DNA of 46,474 nt from Clostridia bacterium (GTDB taxonomy: Bacteria; Bacillota; Clostridia; Oscillospirales; Acutalibacteraceae), in the NCBI GenBank assembly GCA_017436815.1, contig JAFSCI010000058.1:1-46474 (forward strand), given 5' to 3'. Positions 6,816 through 14,932 of the stretch are shown here, in pieces (position 1 is the stretch's first letter; each line of letters opens with the position of its first letter). The notes beneath the pieces were generated by a model that worked only from the letters and a program-made list of their open reading frames with translations, was not told the DNA's origin and searched no databases. The position numbers were made by a program, and so were the translations under genes.

Positions 6816-6850
6816 CCCGCAAAAGTTTTTCTTGAAATTTTTGCGGGTTT
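6816..6850 (+). terminator. Terminator whose loop holds the next -35 box
   Basis: 9-bp stem CCCGCAAAA (6816-6824) against TTTTGCGGG (6839-6847), then TTTGTT. The loop contains TTGAAA (6832-6837), the -35 element of the following promoter. Confidence 0.65.
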
Positions 6851-6860
6851 GTTGTATAAT
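6832..6860 (+). promoter_or_regulatory. Promoter of the TAXI-TRAP operon
   Basis: TTGAAA (6832-6837), 17-nt spacer, TATAAT (6855-6860). Confidence 0.75.
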
Positions 6861-6869
6861 AGGTGTGTA

Positions 6870-6897
6870 TAATTGTATACAATTAAACCTTGTATAC
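6870..6897. promoter_or_regulatory. TTGTATAC operator sites downstream of the TRAP promoter
   Basis: A 16-bp perfect palindrome TAATTGTATACAATTA (6870-6885) sits at the expected transcription start, and a further TTGTATAC half-site is at 6890-6897. TTGTATACAA-type sites are typical of GntR-family repressors of carboxylate uptake; the repressor gene is not in the window. Confidence 0.6.
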
Positions 6898-6915
6898 GTT
6901 TTAGGAGGAAAACAA

Positions 6916-7875
6916 ATGAAAAAACTATTAGCAGTTCTACTTACTCTTTTAATGGTTTTCGGTGTTGTTGGCTGCGCAGGCGGCTCGGCTACTACCATGA
7001 CCATGGGTACAGGCGGTACAGCAGGTACCTACTACGGCTACGGCGGTATTTTAGGCAACCAGATTAAGACAACCACAGGCATCACCGTTAACGTTGTTTC
7101 GACCGACGGTTCTAAGGCTAACATCTTAGGTATTGATGCAGGCAACTATCAGTTAGGTACAGTTCAGTCCGACGTTATGGCTTATGCCTGGGCAGGCAGC
7201 CGCTCTTTTGAGAAGGAAGGCAAAATCGAGTCCTTCCGTACAATCGGCGGTTTATATGCAGAGGCAGTTCAGCTTGTAACTATGGATGCTAACATTAAGT
7301 CCGTTGCAGACTTAAAGGGCAAGAAGGTTTCCATCGGCGCTGCAGGCTCGGGCGTTTACTTTAACGCTATAGACATTTTAGGCGCTGCAGGTTTAACCGA
7401 GGCAGACATCGTTCCTCAGTATCAGTCCTTCGCAGATAGTGCCGACGCATTAAAGGACGGCAAGATCGACGCTGCATTTATCGTTGCAGGCGCTCCCACA
7501 CCGGCTATTCAGGAGCTTTGCACAACCTCTACAGCATACTTAGTTCCCGTTGACGGCGACATTGCTGCAAAGTTAATGGAGGGTGAAGACAGCTTCTACA
7601 CCACCTACAAGATTCCTGCAGGCACATACACAGGTCAGACCGAGGACGTTACAACAGTAACCGTTAAGGCTACCTTAATCGTTAGCGCTTCTGCTTCTGA
7701 AGAAGACGTTTACAACATCACAAAGGCTATCTTTGATAACAAGGATGCTATTACAAGCGCACACGCAAAGGGTGCTGAATTATCACTCGAGAATGCAACA
7801 AGCGGTATGGCAGTTCCTTTCCACGCAGGCGCAGCAAAGTACTTTGCAGAAAAGAACATCACCGTTGCAAAATAA
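6916..7875 (+). CDS. TAXI-family TRAP transporter solute-binding lipoprotein
   Basis: 319 residues. Signal and lipobox VVGC at residues 12-21 anchor it outside the membrane. The body matches the TAXI subgroup: GTGGTAGTYYGYGG near the mature N-terminus, then VNVVSTDGSKANILGI, LQLGTVQSD-like text and VADLKGKKVSIGAAGSG. TAXI proteins deliver small carboxylates such as glutamate or alpha-ketoglutarate to TRAP permeases using a cation gradient. ATG 6916 has a strong AGGAGG site; the frame upstream is leader. The fused permease follows after a hairpin. Exact substrate unknown. Confidence 0.9.
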   Translation: MKKLLAVLLTLLMVFGVVGCAGGSATTMTMGTGGTAGTYYGYGGILGNQIKTTTGITVNVVSTDGSKANILGIDAGNYQLGTVQSDVMAYAWAGSRSFEKEGKIESFRTIGGLYAEAVQLVTMDANIKSVADLKGKKVSIGAAGSGVYFNAIDILGAAGLTEADIVPQYQSFADSADALKDGKIDAAFIVAGAPTPAIQELCTTSTAYLVPVDGDIAAKLMEGEDSFYTTYKIPAGTYTGQTEDVTTVTVKATLIVSASASEEDVYNITKAIFDNKDAITSAHAKGAELSLENATSGMAVPFHAGAAKYFAEKNITVAK

Positions 7876-7896
7876 TTCATTTTAAACTGTAACACT

Positions 7897-7926
7897 TTGG
7901 CTGCAGTGTAAGCTGCAGCCAATTTA
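7897..7926 (+). terminator. Intra-operon hairpin between TRAP genes
   Basis: TTGGCTGCAG stem with its complement CTGCAGCCAA and loop TGTAAG, followed by a weak TTTATTAT tail. Likely an attenuator or mRNA-end stabiliser giving more binding protein than permease. Confidence 0.6.
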
Positions 7927-7975
7927 TTATCTTTATTTGTGATTTTTACATTTTAATTTTTAAAAGGAGGATAAT

Positions 7976-9934
7976 ATGGCACTTTTTAAGAAAAAAGCCG
8001 AGCCCGCCATAAACAACGAGCCCGCTTCCTTAGACGACGTTATGAAAAAGTTCGACCGCGAATCGAACACTCGTGTCTGGGACGGCTGGCAAAAAACAGT
8101 TGTTCAGTGCATTTTAGCCACATTCTCGGTTTTTTGTATTTACGTTACCCTTGTTGCGACCTGGCTTGACGAAATAAGACTTACGTCATTTATGGCGTTT
8201 ATTATGTTCATTGGATTTTTGGTTTTCCCGGCCAAGAAGGGTACTCAGAAAACAAACTATATGCCCTGGTACGACATTGTGTTAATGTTTTTGGGCACAG
8301 GCGCATTTTTGTACTTTACCTTTAATGCAACCGAAATCGTATCGAGATTTAAAATTGCTCCGTTCGAGGTTGCAATAGGCATTGTTGGTATTTTATGCCT
8401 TGCCGAGCTTTGCAGACGCAGTGTGGGACTCCCCATTCTTTGCGTTGCTGCAGCGCTGCTTGTTTACGCTCTTATCTGGGGCTCTACAAACCCCGACTTT
8501 TTCAAGAGAGTTACCGAGCTTGTAAGAGTTCTGTTCTACTCTAAAGAGGGCGTTTTATCGACACCTATCAACGTTTGCTCTAAGTACATAGTTATGTTCA
8601 TTATATTCGGCGCTTTCTTAGAGCGCACCGGCATTGCCGATTTCTTTATTCAGATAGCCAACGCTTTGGTTGGTCGCTTCTCGGGCGGTCCTGCAAAGGT
8701 TGCGGTTGTTGCATCGGCGATGGAGGGTATGGTATCGGGCTCATCGGTTGCAAACACGGTTGGCTCGGGCGCAGTTACAATTCCGCTTATGAAGCGCACA
8801 GGCTACAAACCCGAATTCGCAGCTGCTGCAGAGGCATCGGCCTCTACGGGCGGTCAGATAATGCCTCCCATTATGGGCGCTGCCGCTTTCCTTATGGCAG
8901 AGACCGTCGGCGTTCCCTACTCTAACATAGTTTTACGCGCTATACTCCCTGCAGTTTTATACTTTGCAGGCGTATTCATTACGGTTCATCTTGAGGCTAA
9001 AAAAGAGGGACTCAGAGGTTTAAGCAAGGAAGAATTACCCAGACTCAAACCCCTTCTCAAGCAGACCTATTTACTGCTCCCCTTAATTTTACTTATATAC
9101 CTTGTTGGTACCTCTAAGCGTTCTATTGCTTACGCTGCAGCTATTGCTATTGTTGTTGCAATTGTTGTAAGTTTATTTAACAAAGAGCACAGAATTACTC
9201 CTAAGCGCTTGCTTGAGGCTTTGGCGGCAGGCGGCCAGGGTATGATAACCGTTGCCGCAGCCTGCGGTGTTGCAGGTATTGTTGCAGGTGTTATCGGTGT
9301 AACAGGTCTGGCTTACATGCTCTTTAACGGCATTGTAGCTTTGGCAGGCAACCAGGTAATTATTGCTCTGTTTTTAACAATGCTTTGCTGTATAGTGCTC
9401 GGAATGGGTGTTCCGACCACCGCAAACTACTGCATTATGGCGGCAACCTGCGCTCCGATTTTAGTACAGATGGGCGTTCCGATGATTGCGGCTCACTTCT
9501 TTGTATTCTACTTCGGTATCGTTGCAGACTTAACTCCGCCCGTTGCTTTGGCAGCCTATGCAGGCGCAGCTATTGCAGGCGCAAATCCGATGAAGACAGC
9601 ATTTACCTCTACAAAGCTTGCAATCGGCGCATTTATCGTTCCGTACATATTTGCTCTTAACCCCGCAATGCTGTTTATTGATACCACGGTTATCGACGTT
9701 GTAATAATCTGCATAACCTCGCTTATAGGTATGTTCGGAGTATCGGCGGCATTAGAGGGATATCTGATTCACAGAATGGCCTGGTACGAGCGTTTAATCA
9801 GCGCCGTTGGCGGACTATTGCTTATATATCCGGGTCTGGTTACCGATATTATCGGCCTTTCGCTTGTAGCGGTTGTAGTTGTTATAGAGCTTCTTACAAA
9901 AAAGAAAAGCCAGAACACACCTCTTTCAGCCTAA
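7976..9934 (+). CDS. Fused TRAP permease (4TM small plus 12TM large subunit)
   Basis: 652 residues. A cytoplasmic N-tail is followed by about four membrane helices equal to the DctQ-type small subunit, then a DctM-type domain. The DctM hallmarks include GMVSGSSVANTVGSGAVTIP (residues ~250-270), EASASTGGQIMPPIMGAAAF and, in the second half, GMGVPTTANYCIMA and DLTPPVALAAYAGA. Such 4TM/12TM fusions accompany TAXI-type binding proteins, as here. It imports the ligand bound by the preceding lipoprotein. AAAGGAGG precedes ATG 7976 and a terminator follows at 9961. Confidence 0.9.
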   Translation: MALFKKKAEPAINNEPASLDDVMKKFDRESNTRVWDGWQKTVVQCILATFSVFCIYVTLVATWLDEIRLTSFMAFIMFIGFLVFPAKKGTQKTNYMPWYDIVLMFLGTGAFLYFTFNATEIVSRFKIAPFEVAIGIVGILCLAELCRRSVGLPILCVAAALLVYALIWGSTNPDFFKRVTELVRVLFYSKEGVLSTPINVCSKYIVMFIIFGAFLERTGIADFFIQIANALVGRFSGGPAKVAVVASAMEGMVSGSSVANTVGSGAVTIPLMKRTGYKPEFAAAAEASASTGGQIMPPIMGAAAFLMAETVGVPYSNIVLRAILPAVLYFAGVFITVHLEAKKEGLRGLSKEELPRLKPLLKQTYLLLPLILLIYLVGTSKRSIAYAAAIAIVVAIVVSLFNKEHRITPKRLLEALAAGGQGMITVAAACGVAGIVAGVIGVTGLAYMLFNGIVALAGNQVIIALFLTMLCCIVLGMGVPTTANYCIMAATCAPILVQMGVPMIAAHFFVFYFGIVADLTPPVALAAYAGAAIAGANPMKTAFTSTKLAIGAFIVPYIFALNPAMLFIDTTVIDVVIICITSLIGMFGVSAALEGYLIHRMAWYERLISAVGGLLLIYPGLVTDIIGLSLVAVVVVIELLTKKKSQNTPLSA

Positions 9935-9960
9935 AACTAAAACAAGATTATATATTTTAA

Positions 9961-9995
9961 GCCCTGCCGAGTAATCGGCAGGGCTTTGTTTTTTG
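9961..9995 (+). terminator. Terminator of the TRAP operon
   Basis: 10-bp GC-rich stem GCCCTGCCGA / TCGGCAGGGC with a GTAA loop and a T-rich tail. Confidence 0.9.
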
Positions 9996-10045
9996 CTCTG
10001 AAAAGCAATTTAAAAAAATATTTGCAAAAAATCGTAAATTGAAAG

Positions 10046-10089
10046 TGAGAAAACGAGAGAAAACGAGAGAAAACAAGAGAAAACGAGAG
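10046..10089 (+). repeat. 10-bp tandem repeat upstream of rplM
   Basis: About four copies of GAGAAAACGA-like units (one with C to A change) lie 38 nt upstream of the rplM -35 box. The 10-bp period equals about one helical turn, so A-tracts would be phased. Confidence 0.8.
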
Positions 10090-10126
10090 CTAGTCGAAAA
10101 TAAATTAAAAAACACAAAATTTAGTG

Positions 10127-10155
10127 TTGACTTTATGATTTTGGTGTGGTATTAT
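10127..10155 (+). promoter_or_regulatory. Promoter of rplM-rpsI
   Basis: TTGACT (10127-10132), 17-nt spacer, TATTAT (10150-10155). Confidence 0.75.
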
Positions 10156-10173
10156 ACATAGGCTCACAAAAGA

Positions 10174-10188
10174 GGCAGACTATCTGCC
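10174..10188 (+). promoter_or_regulatory. Leader hairpin upstream of rplM (possible L13 leader)
   Basis: GGCAGA-CTA-TCTGCC hairpin between promoter and the AGGAGG site. Firmicutes rplM transcripts often carry an autoregulatory L13 leader; this small hairpin could be its core, but only one stem is obvious. Confidence 0.4.
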
Positions 10189-10210
10189 ACAAAATTAGGA
10201 GGAAAGCTAA

Positions 10211-10639
10211 ATGTCTACTTATATGGCAAAAGCGGGTCAGGTTACACGCAAATGGTATATTTTAGATGCAGCCGGCAAGCCGCTCGGTAGAGTTGCTGTA
10301 AAGGCCGCAGATATCCTTCGCGGTAAAATCAAGCCCGAATTCACACCCCACGTTGACTGTGGTGACCACGTAATAATCATTAATGCTGACAAGGCTGTAT
10401 TAACAGGTAATAAGCTTGAAGACAAGTATTATCGCCGTCATACAGGCTGGGTTGGCGGCCTTAAGGAAGTTCAGTACAAGACCCTTATGGCAACCCGTCC
10501 TGAGCTCGCAATGGAGCTCGCAGTTAAGGGTATGGTGCCCGACACAACCATTGGTCGCGCAGCACTCACACGCCTTAAGGTATACAAGGGCACAGAGCAT
10601 TTACATGCTGCTCAGAAGCCCGAAGTTTATGAATTTTAA
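10211..10639 (+). CDS. rplM: 50S ribosomal protein L13
   Basis: 142 residues, the normal length for L13, an early-assembling protein of the large ribosomal subunit. Conserved stretches are [15 protein letters not shown] near the N-terminus, [20 protein letters not shown], and the C-terminal [27 protein letters not shown] precedes the ATG. It is followed 17 nt later by rpsI, the order found across bacteria. Its upstream leader and 10-bp repeats may control dosage. Confidence 0.97.
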   Translation: MSTYMAKAGQVTRKWYILDAAGKPLGRVAVKAADILRGKIKPEFTPHVDCGDHVIIINADKAVLTGNKLEDKYYRRHTGWVGGLKEVQYKTLMATRPELAMELAVKGMVPDTTIGRAALTRLKVYKGTEHLHAAQKPEVYEF

Positions 10640-10656
10640 CGAAGGAGGACAGAATA

Positions 10657-11055
10657 ATGTTTGAAGGTAAGCCTTATTTTTACGGAACAGGCAGAAGAAA
10701 GAGTTCTGTCGCTCGTGTTCGTATCTACAACGGTACAGGTAACGTTACCATTAACGGCAGAGATATTGACGATTACTTCGGTTTAGACACCTTAAAGTTA
10801 ATCGTTCGTCAGCCGCTAGCTTTAACAAACACTGCTGATAAGTTCGATATCGTCTGCACAGTTGCAGGCGGCGGTGTATCGGGCCAGGCAGGCGCAGTAC
10901 GTCACGGTATTGCACGTGGTCTTTTACAGTTCGATGCAGAACTCAGACCCACACTCAAAAAAGCAGGTCTTCTCACTCGTGACCCGAGAATGAAAGAGCG
11001 TAAGAAATACGGTCTTAAGGGCGCACGTAGAGCACCTCAGTTCTCAAAGAGATAA
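10657..11055 (+). CDS. rpsI: 30S ribosomal protein S9
   Basis: 132 residues. S9 contacts tRNA in the ribosomal P site through its basic tail. The family hallmark [16 protein letters not shown] opens the protein, [19 protein letters not shown] lies in the middle, and the tail ends in [17 protein letters not shown] with the invariant terminal Lys-Arg. AAGGAGG precedes the ATG. The operon ends with a strong terminator 7 nt after the stop. Confidence 0.97.
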   Translation: MFEGKPYFYGTGRRKSSVARVRIYNGTGNVTINGRDIDDYFGLDTLKLIVRQPLALTNTADKFDIVCTVAGGGVSGQAGAVRHGIARGLLQFDAELRPTLKKAGLLTRDPRMKERKKYGLKGARRAPQFSKR

Positions 11056-11061
11056 TTTGCT

Positions 11062-11096
11062 ACAACACCAACCTTTTCGGTTGGTGTTGTTTTTTT
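11062..11096 (+). terminator. Terminator of rplM-rpsI
   Basis: 12-bp stem ACAACACCAACC with its complement, TTTTC loop and seven T residues. Confidence 0.93.
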
Positions 11097-11119
11097 GCAA
11101 ATTATCTTTTGAGAACAAC

Positions 11120-11275
11120 TATGATTGCCTGACGGCAAGTTATAAGTTGTGAACGGCTTACGCCGCGTTATGAGTTGCCTTGCGGCAACGTTGACTCAGT
11201 CGGGCAATCATATCATAACTTTTGCCACAGGCAAAATCATAACTGCGCGATAGCGTACCATAACTCTTAACTAAA
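11120..11275. repeat. Hairpin array B
   Basis: Between the rpsI terminator and the next promoter. Beads TTGCC/GGCAA, GGC-TTAC-GCC and GTTGCC/GGCAAC are separated by GTTATAA and GTTATGA. An outer stem TGATTGCC/GGCAATCA closes the left half. Then linkers ATCATAAC, TCATAAC and CCATAAC separate TTTTGCC/GGCAAAA and a CGC-GATA-GCG bead. The right linkers are the reverse complement of the left ones. The array lies outside any obvious transcript. Confidence 0.85.
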
Positions 11276-11287
11276 AAGGTCACACTA

Positions 11288-11316
11288 TAGACAAATCAAA
11301 AATACTGTGATAAAAT
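11288..11316 (+). promoter_or_regulatory. Promoter of the DUF6056 gene
   Basis: TAGACA (11288-11293), 17 nt, TAAAAT (11311-11316). Its predicted start point excludes the upstream GTG at 11307 as the gene's start. Confidence 0.6.
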
Positions 11317-11348
11317 GTGCTAGACGTTTCTTTTTGGAGGTGGGCGGT

Positions 11349-12911
11349 ATGGCGCTTATTAAATGGATTAAAGAGCACTCGCATTTAAAGCAAAAGTATA
11401 TTGCTCTTACGCTTTTGGCGGTGCTTATTGTATCGTTAATTCCGCTGGTTGTTATGGCCGCGTACGACTCGCCCCATTATGATGACTATCATTATGGACT
11501 TAACACCCACTCAGCATGGAGTGAAACTCACAACATTTTTTCCGTACTAAAGGCGGCCGCCCAGCAGACAAAGCATACTTATAACACCTGGCAAGGCTCG
11601 TTTAGCGCAGTATTTCTATTCACTCTGCAGCCTGCGCTTTTTGGCGAACAGTTTTACTTTATAGTACCCATAATTATGCTTGGCGCTCTGATATTTTCCT
11701 GTTTTTATTTTTGCAGGCAGATTTTTCATCATTTTCTTAAGGTGGATAACAAATGGCAGATACTGTCGGTCGGCTGCATACTGTCGTTACTTAACATTCA
11801 GCTTATTGAGAGCGCGGCGCAGGGTATTTACTGGTACAACGGCGCCTGCTATTACACCTTGTTTTACGCGTTTTTCTTGATTTTTATTGCTCTTATAATA
11901 AAGCATCTGTTCAAAGACGGTGTAAACAGGGTTCTGAGCGCTGTTGTTTTATCGGTCTTAGGGTTTATTATAGGCGGCGGCAACTACGTAACCGCGCTTG
12001 TAACGGGCGAGCTTTTGGTTTTACTTATTATATATTTAATTATAAAGCGCAAGGGCAATTTTGAGCTGATTATACCCGTATTATTTTTTGCGGCGGCATT
12101 TATAATAAGCATCATAGCCCCCGGCAACAGTGTAAGGCAGCTGCGGGTTGAGTCTATGGGTGCGACGGCGGCAATTATAAAGTCAATAAAGCAGGCGCTT
12201 TTATACGTTATAAATAAATTCAACGTTTTCGAGCTGGCCGCAGTTTTAGCGGCGGCGCCGTTTTTATGGAGAACGGCGAAGCAGACCTCTTTTAAGGTGC
12301 GCTTTCCGTTAGTTATAAGCGCAGTATCGTTTTTAATCTTCGCTTCCCTCTTTACTCCCACCTATTATGCGACCTCTACCATACCGGGCAGAGTGCTTAA
12401 CGTGGTATCGTTCAGCTACCATTTAATCTTACTTATTAACCTGTTTATATGGTTTAACTGGTTCGCTAAAAGGACTGTAAGAAACGTTGGGTTTAATATT
12501 GACAGCGGCAGGTTAAAATTTATCTGCGAAATTGAAAAGGGCAATGCTTTACCCGTTAAACCCGTTAGCTCTACACAGTCGGTTTTAGTCTTTGTTTTTG
12601 CGGCGCTACTTATATTCGGCCAGGTCTTTCCGAGCAGGACGCCTGCCCTTATAAAAACCACAAGCTATTCGGCGGCGGCATCAATAATACGCGGTGATGC
12701 TAAAGAATACCATCACCGGCAGCTCGAGCGCTTAGAGCTTTTAAAGAGCGGCGCTGAGGATATAGTTTTTGAGCCGATAAAGACAAAGCCTTACGTTTTG
12801 TTTATTAAAGATTTATCCGAAAACGCCGACAGTGGCACAAACAAGGCGCTTGCAAAGTATTACGGAATAAAAACGGTAGTAGTAAAGGACACCAAAAACT
12901 CAGAAGAATAA
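11349..12911 (+). CDS. DUF6056-like multi-spanning membrane protein
   Basis: 520 residues with about ten or eleven membrane spans. ATG 11349 follows GGAGG by eight nt. After the first helix comes an outside loop with DSPHYDDYHYG, an acidic DDY-type motif reminiscent of GT-C glycosyltransferases that use lipid-linked sugars, then TYNTWQGSF. These features resemble DUF6056/GtrII-like proteins that I remember from Firmicutes and phages, thought to modify surface glycans. It stands alone with its own promoter and terminator. The role in glycan modification is inference. Confidence 0.65.
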   Translation: MALIKWIKEHSHLKQKYIALTLLAVLIVSLIPLVVMAAYDSPHYDDYHYGLNTHSAWSETHNIFSVLKAAAQQTKHTYNTWQGSFSAVFLFTLQPALFGEQFYFIVPIIMLGALIFSCFYFCRQIFHHFLKVDNKWQILSVGCILSLLNIQLIESAAQGIYWYNGACYYTLFYAFFLIFIALIIKHLFKDGVNRVLSAVVLSVLGFIIGGGNYVTALVTGELLVLLIIYLIIKRKGNFELIIPVLFFAAAFIISIIAPGNSVRQLRVESMGATAAIIKSIKQALLYVINKFNVFELAAVLAAAPFLWRTAKQTSFKVRFPLVISAVSFLIFASLFTPTYYATSTIPGRVLNVVSFSYHLILLINLFIWFNWFAKRTVRNVGFNIDSGRLKFICEIEKGNALPVKPVSSTQSVLVFVFAALLIFGQVFPSRTPALIKTTSYSAAASIIRGDAKEYHHRQLERLELLKSGAEDIVFEPIKTKPYVLFIKDLSENADSGTNKALAKYYGIKTVVVKDTKNSEE

Positions 12912-12917
12912 TCATTC

Positions 12918-12951
12918 CCCCCGAAAGCCTGCGGCTTTCGGGGGTTATTTT
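12918..12951 (+). terminator. Terminator of the DUF6056 gene
   Basis: 12-bp stem CCCCCGAAAGCC / GGCTTTCGGGGG, TGC loop, then TTATTTT. Confidence 0.9.
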
Positions 12952-13027
12952 ACGTGATTTGTTTCACTTTTCGGTTTACTAGATAAAAAATGAACAAACA
13001 GGCATAGTTTAATCAATATATTAACAG

Positions 13028-13056
13028 TTGACTTATTGGGGGTTTAGTGGTAAAAT
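13028..13056 (+). promoter_or_regulatory. Promoter of the ABC importer-cytidylyltransferase operon
   Basis: TTGACT (13028-13033), 17 nt, TAAAAT (13051-13056). The ~100-nt leader holds three imperfect 10-nt repeats (TTTTGGCTCA, TTTTGGCCAA, ATTCGGCTCA; about 13075-13104) and AT-rich direct repeats, possible regulator sites. Confidence 0.7.
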
Positions 13057-13161
13057 AGGGCTTGAAATGGGGGATTTTGGCTCATTTTGGCCAAATTCGG
13101 CTCAGTTTCACAAATTCAAAAAATTATAAAAAATTCAAAATTTTGAACAAGGACTGATAAT

Positions 13162-14148
13162 ATGAAAAAACTTATAAAACTGGCAGCAATAGCGCTTTGT
13201 ATATGCTTAGTAGCAGGTATTTTTGCGGGCTGCGGTGAGAAAAAGGAAAAGGTAGTTATATTCACAAGCGCCGAGGATTTCAGAATTGAGCACTTAAGAG
13301 AGCGCATTGATAAAAAATTCCCCGACTACAACATTGTTATTGAATATATGTCGACCGGCAACCACGCCGCAAAGCTACTGAGTGAAGGTAAAAACACCGA
13401 GTGCGACATTACCTATGACCTTGAATACCCCTATTTACAAAAATTAGAGTCCAAGGGCTTACTTGCAGATTTAAGCGAGTTTGACAGAAGCCCATTTTTA
13501 GAGAGCGTTGCTCCCAGTAACTTCTATATGCCCGACGTCAGAAACGGCGGCGCAGTTATTATTGACGAGGCCGCTCTAAAGGACAAGGGTCTTGCAGTTC
13601 CTACCTCTTACGAAGATTTATTAAAGCCCGAATACAAAGGTTTAATTTGTATGCCCAACCCCAAATCCTCGGGCACAGGCTTTATGTTCTTACAATCTCT
13701 AAGCGAGGCCAGAGGTGAGGAAAAGGCTCTGGAATATTTCGACAAGCTCTCCGAAAACGTTATGGAATTTTCTTCCTCGGGCTCGGGTCCTATAAACAAG
13801 CTTATACAAAAAGAGGCCGCTATTGGTCTTGGTATGACCTCTCAGGCAGTTAACGCCAACAAAAACGGCTCAAACTTAAAAATTGCCTTCTTCCCCGAGG
13901 GCTCTCCCTACTCTATGTACGGTCAGGGCGTTATTGCGGGCAAGCTTGAAAGAAAGGCCGTAAAAGAGGTATTTACCTATCTTTCGGGCGAGTACACAAA
14001 AATCAACAATCAGGAATTATTCCCCGAGCAGCTTTACAAAGACGGTCCCGCAAAGGTAGAGGGTTATCCGTCGGATATTAACTATGCCGAGATGGGCACA
14101 CTCACCCCCGAGGCAAAGGACCAGTTACTGACAAAGTGGAAGCATTAA
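13162..14148 (+). CDS. ABC transporter solute-binding lipoprotein (PhnS/Fe3+-type)
   Basis: 328 residues. Signal with lipobox FAGC (Cys24), so anchored outside the membrane. The mature part begins VVIFTSAEDFRIEHL, followed by CDITYDLEYPYLQKLESKGLLADL and TSYEDLLKPEYKGLICMPNPKSSGTGF, the layout of class II periplasmic-binding proteins for 2-aminoethylphosphonate or ferric iron. It heads a four-gene operon with ATPase, double-domain permease and a LicC-like cytidylyltransferase. That partner argues for an aminoalkyl-phosphonate or choline-like ligand rather than iron; this is inference from context. Confidence 0.8.
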   Translation: MKKLIKLAAIALCICLVAGIFAGCGEKKEKVVIFTSAEDFRIEHLRERIDKKFPDYNIVIEYMSTGNHAAKLLSEGKNTECDITYDLEYPYLQKLESKGLLADLSEFDRSPFLESVAPSNFYMPDVRNGGAVIIDEAALKDKGLAVPTSYEDLLKPEYKGLICMPNPKSSGTGFMFLQSLSEARGEEKALEYFDKLSENVMEFSSSGSGPINKLIQKEAAIGLGMTSQAVNANKNGSNLKIAFFPEGSPYSMYGQGVIAGKLERKAVKEVFTYLSGEYTKINNQELFPEQLYKDGPAKVEGYPSDINYAEMGTLTPEAKDQLLTKWKH

Positions 14149-14170
14149 AGAATTTTTAAAGGATATAAAA

Positions 14171-14929
14171 ATGGCAGATATTAAACTCAGCATAAAAAAT
14201 CTTTGCAAAACCTACGACAAATTACCTGCATTAAACGACGTTTCTTTTGACGTTTACGATGGCGAATTTTTATCTATTTTAGGTCCGTCGGGCTGCGGAA
14301 AAACTACGCTTCTCAGAATCTTAATCGGTCTGCTTCACGCAGACAGCGGTCAGATTTTAAAAGACGGCGAGGACATTACTAACATAGACGCCGCTAAGCG
14401 CGGAATGGGTATTGTATTCCAGAACTACGCGCTTTTTGAGAATATGAGCGTTCTAAAAAACGTCGAATATGCTCTTAAAATAAAAAAGGACACCAAAGAC
14501 GGCGCAAGGGAAAAGGCTCTTGCCATTTTGGAGCGCTTGGGACTTCTTGAGCACAAGGACAAAAAGCCGGGCGAATTATCGGGCGGTCAGCAGCAGCGTG
14601 TTGCTATTGCAAGAACCTTAGTGCTTAATCCCGACATTATATTGTTCGACGAACCTATGAGCGCTTTAGACGTTGCAACAAGACTGATGCTCAGAGATGA
14701 ACTTAAGAAAATTCAAAAGGAATTTGGCACGACCTGTATTTACATAACCCACGATCAAGAGGAGGCCTTTGCGCTGTCTGACAGAATTATGGTTATGGAC
14801 AAGTCCTGCCTTATTCAGATTGACACTCCCGAAAATATTATTGACTCGCCTGCAAACGACTACGTTAAAAGCTTTGTTAACGAGAATTTACGCAAGAAGA
14901 TAGATTCTCTTATAAAGTACGTGAGGTAG
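14171..14929 (+). CDS. ABC transporter ATPase
   Basis: 252 residues. Walker A GPSGCGKTT (residues ~36-44), Q-loop VFQNYALF, signature LSGGQQQRVAIARTL, Walker B ILFDEPMSALD and switch-His YITHDQEEA are all present. It powers import of the ligand captured by the preceding lipoprotein. It lacks the long C-terminal regulatory domain of MalK/PotA-type ATPases. Starts 22 nt after the binding protein and ends 3 nt before the permease. Confidence 0.92.
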   Translation: MADIKLSIKNLCKTYDKLPALNDVSFDVYDGEFLSILGPSGCGKTTLLRILIGLLHADSGQILKDGEDITNIDAAKRGMGIVFQNYALFENMSVLKNVEYALKIKKDTKDGAREKALAILERLGLLEHKDKKPGELSGGQQQRVAIARTLVLNPDIILFDEPMSALDVATRLMLRDELKKIQKEFGTTCIYITHDQEEAFALSDRIMVMDKSCLIQIDTPENIIDSPANDYVKSFVNENLRKKIDSLIKYVR

Positions 14930-14932
14930 GCT

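Noticed and set aside
10174-10188. Riboswitch upstream of rplM
   Set aside because: Only one 6-bp stem is visible; no known metabolite-riboswitch core is present. At most a ribosomal-protein leader.
11307-11348. Upstream GTG start for the DUF6056 protein
   Set aside because: The predicted -10 box overlaps this codon and the GGAGG site fits ATG 11349.
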